Source: Solirubrobacterales bacterium (lineage in GTDB: Bacteria > Actinomycetota > Thermoleophilia > Solirubrobacterales > 70-9). From it: a stretch of 6,357 nucleotides of DNA. Of this stretch, positions 1 through 6,357 are shown one piece after another. The notes beneath the pieces were generated by a model. That model made no database searches, had not been told where the DNA came from, and saw only the letters and a program-made list of their open reading frames with translations. Position numbers and translations under genes: made by a program. How positions within the stretch are numbered: the stretch's first letter is position 1; each line of letters begins with the position of its first letter. The stretch lies in NCBI GenBank assembly GCA_030152505.1, contig JASLJO010000177.1, forward strand, positions 1 to 6,357, in the 5' to 3' direction.

Positions 1-435
1 CAGGTCGAAGTGCGTCGCCACGCCGATCGTGATCGTCGCCGACGCCGCTCCGCTGGTCGCCGTCCAGGAGCGCCACTTCGCGGTCACCGTGTAGGTATGG
101 GAGCCGATCGGGACTTCTCCGTCCGTGCAGGTGGTCACCGCCATCGGGGAAGAGGCGCTCGGGCAGTTGCCGCCGGGGGCTGCGCCGTCTCGCGTGACGG
201 CATAGGTCACCGTTCCCAGCCCCGGTGCGGTGACCGCGCTCCAGCTGAGCGCCACCGTTCCACCCGCGGCGGCGGTGGCCGAGGAGATCGACGGAGCGGA
301 GAGTTTCGAGACGGCGGCCGAGGCGTCGCCGGCGCCCGTCGCGGTGAAGTAGGCGAGAGCGGAGGCGCAGACGCCGACGGCCAGCGCGGCAACGACCACG
401 CAGCCCGCGATCCCGGCCGGTCGCCTCAGCCTCAT
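1..435 (-). CDS. Exported fibronectin-III-like protein with SipW-type signal region (partial, C-terminus outside window)
   Basis: The reading frame is open for 145 codons from ATG at 435 to the window edge, so the C-terminus is missing. Residues 1-28 form a signal peptide: a basic start (MRLRR), a hydrophobic core (about 7-25), then ALA before YFT. The ALAYFTATGAG context resembles signal peptides of the SipW/TasA/camelysin type, where cleavage falls before a Y/F-F pair, so the mature protein would begin near Tyr29. Residues about 47-143 look like one fibronectin-III or Ig-like beta-sandwich: a Val-Ala-Leu-Ser-Trp strand near 61-65, VTYAVTRDG, then GSHTYTVTAKW. Cys91 and Cys103 could form a disulfide. 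The start overlaps the stop codon of the preceding gene as ATGA, with a GGGAG ribosome site (445-449) 9 nt upstream, so translation is probably coupled. The protein is likely extracellular or surface-bound. Its specific function is unknown. Confidence 0.8.
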   Translation of the reverse strand, partial: MRLRRPAGIAGCVVVAALAVGVCASALAYFTATGAGDASAAVSKLSAPSISSATAAAGGTVALSWSAVTAPGLGTVTYAVTRDGAAPGGNCPSASSPMAVTTCTDGEVPIGSHTYTVTAKWRSWTATSGAASATITIGVATHFDL

Positions 436-1205
436 CCGTACGCGCTCCCGGTGAATTCGAGCGGGAAGTGGGCCCCCTTGCAGGCGTCCTGGTTGACCGG
501 CAGGTCACGCAGCTGGATCGTCGGCGCCGAGATGCTCTTCGCCGGCAGCCGGACGGAGCCTCCCGCCGGCACTTTGAGTGGCGCCGAGCTCGAGGCGCTC
601 GATTGGCCCAGCGTGAGGTTCTCGGCGCCGGCGCATCCGCTTGGGTCGGCGACCACCGAGACCCGCAGCCTGGTCACGAGGATCGGCGCGCCATTGGGAT
701 TCTTCACCGTCACGGGCAGAGCCACCGGCGGCGCGCCCGGATATAGCGCGCTCAGCCCGGAGAGGTCCGGGACGATCGAGAAGTCCCTCGCCTCCAATCG
801 CACCCAGCGGAACTTGGCCTGGCGGCTGGGCTTGCCCTGGCTCCCGAGGGCGCGGACCGAGAAGCTGTGGCGGCCCAGCGCCAGCTCGTCGAAAACCACC
901 GGCGAGCGACAGGGCTGCCACGAGGCCCGATCGAGCCGGCACCTGAACCGGACCCCCGGGCGACGGTCGGTGAAGGCGAACCTGGCCTTGGCCGACGTCG
1001 TCTCGGTTGCCGGGTGGGCGGTGATTCGCGGCTTGGGCGGGCGCCCGGCCTGCCCCCTGCGTTCGGGTGAGGCGGCGGCGGTCGGCCGCGGCGCATTGGA
1101 CGCCGTCCCGTGCCGGGTCGCCGCGTAGGCGGCCGCGGCGAGGCAGCCGCCGATCGCGGCCAGCGCTATCGAGGCCTTCAGGCCACGACGGCTGCCCAGT
1201 GACAT
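432..1205 (-). CDS. Exported two-domain protein: Cys-paired Ig-like module plus shared NQDAC C-terminal domain
   Basis: This 257-aa protein belongs to no family I can name. Residues 7-28 are a hydrophobic signal peptide or anchor (SIALAAIGGCLAAAAYA), followed by a Pro/Ala/Arg-rich linker to about 60. Residues about 70-135 resemble the short Ig-like modules common in actinobacterial exported proteins: FRCRLD, WQPC, then LGRHSFSVRALGSQG. Cys89 and Cys99 probably pair. Residues about 154-252 (LYPG, then VKNP, Cys191, and NQDAC with Cys242) match the C-terminal part of the gene just upstream, at 1225-1695. The start lies 19 nt after that gene's stop. Its ribosome site is weak (only a G-rich GGGCGGG stretch), so it may depend on read-through or coupling. 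It lacks the ALAYFT signal motif of its two neighbours. Role inferred: a secreted or cell-envelope structural or binding protein. Confidence 0.85.
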   Translation of the reverse strand: MSLGSRRGLKASIALAAIGGCLAAAAYAATRHGTASNAPRPTAAASPERRGQAGRPPKPRITAHPATETTSAKARFAFTDRRPGVRFRCRLDRASWQPCRSPVVFDELALGRHSFSVRALGSQGKPSRQAKFRWVRLEARDFSIVPDLSGLSALYPGAPPVALPVTVKNPNGAPILVTRLRVSVVADPSGCAGAENLTLGQSSASSSAPLKVPAGGSVRLPAKSISAPTIQLRDLPVNQDACKGAHFPLEFTGSAYG

Positions 1206-1224
1206 GACAGAGCCCGCCCCGGGA

Positions 1225-1695
1225 TCAGTTGTTGGTCAGGTGCAGCGTCAGGGTCGCGCCCTGACATGCGTCCTGATTCACGCCGGTTTCGTTCATCGTC
1301 AGCGTCCCGGTCGGGGTCACGCTCTGACCGTTGCCCGAGGCGAAGGTGTGGTTGACGGTGACCGCGGGCATCGAGAAGTCGGGGTTGCCGCCGCTGATCG
1401 TCGTGCTGCAGGTCGAGTGACCGGCGTCGACGGTGATGCTGCCGAGGCTGATCGTGCCGACCCGCTGCGAGCCCGACGAAGGGTTGTCGACGGTGAAGCT
1501 GACCGAAGAGGAGGTACCCGGATAGAGAGAGGAGGCGACCGTGCCATGCAGCGTCACGGCCGAGCTCGAGCCGGCCGTCGCCGTGCCCGTGCCGGTACCG
1601 GTGGTCGTGAAGTAGGCAAGCGCGACGCCGGCGATCGCCAATGCACAGGTGCAGCCGAGCGCCACCAGCGCGCGCTTTCTATTGATTGAAGACAT
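1225..1695 (-). CDS. Small exported protein with SipW-type signal region and NQDAC C-terminal domain
   Basis: This is a 156-aa protein whose start at 1695 is fixed by a well-spaced AAAGGA ribosome site. The frame stays open 41 codons further upstream (to 1818), but that stretch shows no ribosome site and no signal-peptide character. Residues 1-27 are a signal peptide: MSSINRKR, a hydrophobic core with Cys15 and Cys17, then VALA before YFT. The mature protein would begin at Tyr28 and opens with a Thr/Gly-rich run (TTTGTGTGTATAG). This context resembles camelysin/TasA-like SipW substrates. Residues about 57-153 are predicted beta-rich and Ser/Thr-rich: LYPG, VDNPSSG, Cys96, and NQDAC with Cys144, which probably forms a disulfide with Cys96. 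It shares this domain with the next gene. It is the first gene of the three-gene minus-strand cluster. A secreted structural subunit is plausible but unproven. Confidence 0.85.
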   Translation of the reverse strand: MSSINRKRALVALGCTCALAIAGVALAYFTTTGTGTGTATAGSSSAVTLHGTVASSLYPGTSSSVSFTVDNPSSGSQRVGTISLGSITVDAGHSTCSTTISGGNPDFSMPAVTVNHTFASGNGQSVTPTGTLTMNETGVNQDACQGATLTLHLTNN

Positions 1696-1701
1696 CCGTG
1701 G

Positions 1702-1707
1702 TCCTTT
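1702..1707 (-). promoter_or_regulatory. Ribosome binding site deciding the start of the 156-aa exported protein
   Basis: Read on the minus strand, AAAGGA lies 6 nt before the ATG at 1695. It is the best Shine-Dalgarno match in the minus-strand cluster. It supports the 1695 start over the open in-frame extension to 1818. Confidence 0.7.
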
Positions 1708-1801
1708 CGCAGTTGTCGTGAGCATGCGCTCCGCGGTGCCCGGCCATCGGCCCGCCGCGAGGCAACCTTGAGTTGTGAATCGGCAATCAGGTTTGCCCGT
1801 C

Positions 1802-1818
1802 TTGTACGAGATGTACAA
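1802..1818. promoter_or_regulatory. Perfect dyad TTGTAC-N5-GTACAA in divergent intergenic region, candidate operator
   Basis: Two perfect 6-bp arms (1802-1807 and 1813-1818) flank GAGAT, giving a 17-bp site with geometry typical of a dimeric helix-turn-helix repressor. It lies between the divergent exported-protein cluster (start 1695) and nhaA (start 1866), so it could serve either side. TTGTAC also resembles a -35 hexamer on both strands, but I find no convincing -10 at 16-18 bp. The rest of the 170-bp region (1696-1865) shows no other clear signal. The regulator is unknown. Confidence 0.4.
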
Positions 1819-1865
1819 ACACCGTGGTACGCCTCTCCGAGGCAGGGGGTGGCAAGCTGCTGGCG

Positions 1866-3752
1866 ATGAGCTCGTCCACGGATCGGTCGGCGTTCAGCGG
1901 GCGCACCGCTTGGATGCGCAGCCTGCCGGGACCGCTGCGCGACTTCCTCGCCACCGAGACGGGCAGCGCCGGCGTGCTGCTCGCCGCCGCGCTGGCGGCG
2001 CTCGTCTGGGCGAACGTCGACCTCTCCTCCTACGAGAGCGTCTGGCGGACGCAGCTCTCGATCCGGCTCGGCGGCTCTGGCATCTCGCAGGACCTGCGCG
2101 AGTGGGTCAACAGCGGCCTGATGACGTTCTTTTTCTTCGTCGTCGGGCTCGAGGTGCGGCGAGAGTTCGACGTGGGGGAGTTGCGCGAGCGTCGCCGGCT
2201 GGCGTTGCCGGTGCTGGCCGCGCTCGGCGGTATGGCCGTTCCGGTTGCGATCTACCTGGCTGTCAACGGCGGTGGCGACGCGGCAGGTGGCTGGGGGGTG
2301 GCGATGTCGACCGATACCGCCTTCGCCCTCGGCATGCTCGCCCTGGTCGGTCCACGCTTTCCCGACCGCCTGCGCGGCTTCATGTTGACGATCATCGTCG
2401 TCGACGATGTCGTGGCGCTGCTCGTCATCGCCGTTGCCTACAGCGGCGACGTCTCGGTCGGGCCGCTGCTGATTGCCGCCGGCGTCTTCGCCCTGATCCT
2501 CCTCGCCCTGGCGTTGCGCATCCGCCCGGGTCTCGTCTACTTCCTGCTCGCCGCGGTGACCTGGGTGGCGCTGTTCGAATCGGGTATCGATCCGATCGTG
2601 CTCGGCCTTGCCGTCGGGCTGATCACCTGGGCCTATCCGGCCGGCAGGGATGAGCTCGAGCGGGCGACCCACCTCTTCCGCAGCTTCCGCGAGCAGCCGA
2701 CGCCCGAGCTCGCCCGCACGGCCAGCCGGGGGCTGCAGGCGGCGGTCTCCCCCAACGCCCGCCTGCTGGCGCTCTACCACCCGTGGACGAGCTACGTCGT
2801 CGTCCCCCTGTTCGCCCTGGCCAACGTCGGCATTGCCCTCGACGGCGACTTCCTGGCCAAGGCCTACACCTCCCCGTTGACGCTGGGGATCGTCGCCGCC
2901 TACGTGCTGGGCAAGCCGATCGGGGTGACGGGGACCTCCCTGCTGGTCACCAGGCTGAGCGGCGGACGGTTGCGGCCGCCGGTCGGCTGGATCGCCACCG
3001 CGGGCGGCGGGGCAATTGCCGGAATCGGGTTCACCGTCTCGTTGTTGATCGCGGCACTCGCCTTCCGCGGCATAGAGCTGCGCGAGGCGAAGCTCGGCGT
3101 GCTCACCGCGGCGCTCGGCGCCTCCGTCCTCACCTGGCTCGTCTTCCGCGCCACGGCGATGTTGCCGCGCCGTACCCGCATCCGTGCCCTGCTGGGCAGC
3201 TCGGAGATGCTCGTCGACCTGGCCCTGCCGGTCGATCCCGACCGCGACCATGTGCGTGGGCCGCATGAGGCGCCGGTGACGGTGGTCGAGTACGGCGACT
3301 TCGAGTGCCCCTACTGCGGCCGAGCCGAGCCGGTGATCCGCGAGCTCCTCGCCGACTTCGGCGATGTGCGCTACGTCTGGCGCCATCTGCCGCTCGCCGA
3401 CGTCCATCCGCGGGCCGAGCTGGCGGCGGAGGCGGCGGAGGCAGCGGCCGCCCAGGGGGCGTTCTGGGAGATGCACGACCTGCTGCTCGACCATCAGGGG
3501 GATCTCGGGCCCGGCGCGCTCCACGCCTACGCCGAGCAGCTCCGCCTCGACGTCGAGCGCTATCGGGACGACCTGCGCCGCCACCGTCATGCCGCGCGGA
3601 TCGAGGAGGACGTCGACTCAGCCGACGGCAGCGGCGTCACCGGTACCCCGACCTTCTTCGTCAACGAGCGCCGCCACGAGGGCGCCTACGACATCGAGAC
3701 GCTCGCCGCCGCCGTCCGCGCAGCCCGCGCCCGGTCGACTCTCACTCCGTGA
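1866..3752 (+). CDS. nhaA: Na+/H+ antiporter NhaA fused to C-terminal DsbA-like thioredoxin domain
   Basis: The protein is 628 aa, against about 390 for E. coli NhaA; the surplus is the added domain. Residues about 36-430 are the antiporter, with about 12 hydrophobic segments. Landmarks match NhaA: STDTAFALG with Asp150 (E. coli Asp133), VVDDVVA with Asp180/Asp181 (the Asp163/164 ion-binding pair) and LGKPIG with Lys350 (E. coli Lys300). It should expel Na+ (or Li+) in exchange for protons at the cytoplasmic membrane. After a linker, residues about 457-622 form a DsbA-like thioredoxin fold: DHVRGP, EYGDFECPYCG with Cys481/Cys484, and a Thr-cis-Pro site in GVTGTPTFFV (Pro595). Such fusions are known in actinobacteria. 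I chose ATG 1866, with G-rich GGGGGTGG about 13 nt upstream. An in-frame GTG at 1824 would add 14 residues but lacks a ribosome site, so the start is uncertain. Confidence 0.93.
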   Translation: MSSSTDRSAFSGRTAWMRSLPGPLRDFLATETGSAGVLLAAALAALVWANVDLSSYESVWRTQLSIRLGGSGISQDLREWVNSGLMTFFFFVVGLEVRREFDVGELRERRRLALPVLAALGGMAVPVAIYLAVNGGGDAAGGWGVAMSTDTAFALGMLALVGPRFPDRLRGFMLTIIVVDDVVALLVIAVAYSGDVSVGPLLIAAGVFALILLALALRIRPGLVYFLLAAVTWVALFESGIDPIVLGLAVGLITWAYPAGRDELERATHLFRSFREQPTPELARTASRGLQAAVSPNARLLALYHPWTSYVVVPLFALANVGIALDGDFLAKAYTSPLTLGIVAAYVLGKPIGVTGTSLLVTRLSGGRLRPPVGWIATAGGGAIAGIGFTVSLLIAALAFRGIELREAKLGVLTAALGASVLTWLVFRATAMLPRRTRIRALLGSSEMLVDLALPVDPDRDHVRGPHEAPVTVVEYGDFECPYCGRAEPVIRELLADFGDVRYVWRHLPLADVHPRAELAAEAAEAAAAQGAFWEMHDLLLDHQGDLGPGALHAYAEQLRLDVERYRDDLRRHRHAARIEEDVDSADGSGVTGTPTFFVNERRHEGAYDIETLAAAVRAARARSTLTP

Positions 3753-3785
3753 GAGACCGTGGCCGAGGTTTGAACCGGATAGCGG

Positions 3786-3814
3786 TTGAAAGCTCGACCA
3801 CGTGGCGCTATCCT
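3786..3814 (+). promoter_or_regulatory. Housekeeping-sigma-type promoter of lon
   Basis: The -35 hexamer TTGAAA (3786-3791) and the -10 hexamer TATCCT (3809-3814) are separated by exactly 17 bp. This is a good match to the main vegetative sigma consensus in an otherwise GC-rich sequence. Transcription would start near 3821, leaving a leader of about 28 nt before the lon ATG. A perfect 8-bp palindrome, CCACGTGG (3798-3805), sits in the spacer. A 5-bp dyad, AACCG-N5-CGGTT (3773-3787), overlaps the first bases of the -35. Either could be a repressor site. I see no match to the full HspR operator (HAIR). Confidence 0.65.
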
Positions 3815-3823
3815 ATATCAGGA

Positions 3824-3846
3824 CTAACTACAAAAATTGGAGTTAG
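3824..3846 (+). promoter_or_regulatory. Leader hairpin or operator covering the lon ribosome binding site
   Basis: The arms CTAACTACAA (3824-3833) and TTGGAGTTAG (3837-3846) pair at 9 of 10 positions, with one A-G mismatch and an AAA loop. The ribosome site GGAG (3839-3842) lies wholly in the 3' arm, 6 nt before the ATG at 3849. In RNA this would hide the ribosome site. In DNA the same 23-bp imperfect palindrome could be a repressor operator just downstream of the predicted transcription start. Confidence 0.5.
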
Positions 3847-3848
3847 AG

Positions 3849-6126
<2,278 letters not shown>

Positions 6127-6146
<20 letters not shown>

Positions 6147-6357
6147 CTGCTCGCCGGTACCGGCCGAGCTGCGGGCGGCGGCCGGCCTGCTGGAGCGCCG
6201 CTGGACGCTGGCGACGATCTACGCCTGCGCGGGCGGCGCCACCCGCTTCAACGAGTTCCGCCAGTCGCTGCCGGGCGTCTCGCCGACGACCCTCTCGGAT
6301 CGCCTCGAGCAGCTCGAGGCGGCGCGGATCCTCGAACGCCGCCTCGTCCACGGCCGG
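6127..6357 (+). CDS. HxlR-type winged-helix transcriptional regulator (partial, C-terminus outside window)
   Basis: The frame is open for 77 codons from ATG 6127 to the window edge. The fragment follows the HxlR pattern: a Cys near the N-terminus (Cys8 in SCSPVP, also Cys5), then LLERRWTLATIY, TRFNEFRQSLPGVSPTTLSDRL (the recognition-helix region) and LEQLEAARILERRLV leading into the wing. Family members are DNA-binding dimers of about 100-150 aa, some sensing aldehydes or thiol oxidation through the N-terminal Cys. The effector here is unknown. The first codons overlap the end of lon by 20 nt in another frame, with a weak GAGAA ribosome site (6114-6118) 8 nt upstream, which points to cotranscription and coupled translation with lon. 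ATG 6127 is the only plausible start codon upstream of the domain. Confidence 0.85.

Noticed and set aside
10..1128. 372-codon open frame on the plus strand
   Set aside because: It is Arg/Gly-rich, spans two well-supported minus-strand exported-protein genes, and has no domain or ribosome site.
1204..1689. 161-codon plus-strand open frame
   Set aside because: It is the complement of the 156-aa exported protein, which has a signal peptide, a good ribosome site and a paralogous domain next door.
1767..1773. CTTGAGT, matching one half of the HspR operator (HAIR)
   Set aside because: The second half (ACTCAAG after 7 nt) is absent, so a 7-bp match alone is not significant.
1802..1830. Possible nhaA promoter, TTGTAC with TGGTAC 17 bp downstream
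   Set aside because: The -10 matches only 2 of 6 consensus bases, so it is not called.
1824..1865. GTG at 1824 as the nhaA start
   Set aside because: There is no ribosome site before it and it abuts the dyad; the added 14 residues show no NhaA similarity. It is kept only as an alternative.
1554..3590. 678-codon open frame on the minus strand, opposite nhaA
   Set aside because: It is antisense to a clearly functional nhaA-dsbA gene and is low-complexity and rich in Arg, Gln, Gly, Glu and Asp, as expected of a GC-rich shadow frame; no domain is recognisable.
3753..3785. Rho-independent terminator after nhaA
   Set aside because: The only stem (AACCG/CGGTT) has five pairs and no following T-run, so read-through from nhaA into lon remains possible.

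Overview
The window is GC-rich, with G/C-ending codons in every gene, and looks like a chromosomal segment of a high-GC actinobacterium. The secreted proteins with an ALAYFT-x-TG signal region, the Cys-paired Ig-like module and the NhaA-DsbA fusion resemble what I know from Thermoleophilia (Solirubrobacterales-like). That placement is an inference, not something the sequence proves. There are six protein genes, two of them cut by the window edges. I see no RNA gene, mobile element or CRISPR array.

Left part (1-1695, minus strand): a tight cluster of three exported-protein genes, read 1695 -> 1. The first is a 156-aa protein with a SipW/camelysin-type signal region. The second, 19 nt on, is a 257-aa protein with an Ig-like module. 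The third is a fibronectin-III-like protein that runs off the left edge and starts inside the stop codon of the second (ATGA overlap). The first two share a C-terminal domain of about 100 residues with two conserved cysteines and an NQDAC-x-GA signature. I can assign it to no named family, and it is the best candidate for something undescribed here. The cluster may make extracellular or surface-associated proteins.

Middle (1696-3752): a 170-bp divergent intergenic region carrying the perfect dyad TTGTAC-N5-GTACAA leads to a Na+/H+ antiporter NhaA fused to a C-terminal DsbA-like thioredoxin domain (CPYC).

Right part (3753-6357): a 96-bp, locally AT-richer region holds a good housekeeping-type promoter and a leader hairpin that covers the ribosome binding site of lon. 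The ATP-dependent protease Lon (765 aa, all catalytic residues present) follows. The start of an HxlR-type regulator overlaps the end of lon by 20 nt and runs off the right edge. Lon, the thiol-redox domain on NhaA and an HxlR-type regulator would suit a stress or protein-quality theme, but only the lon-hxlR coupling is supported by gene layout.
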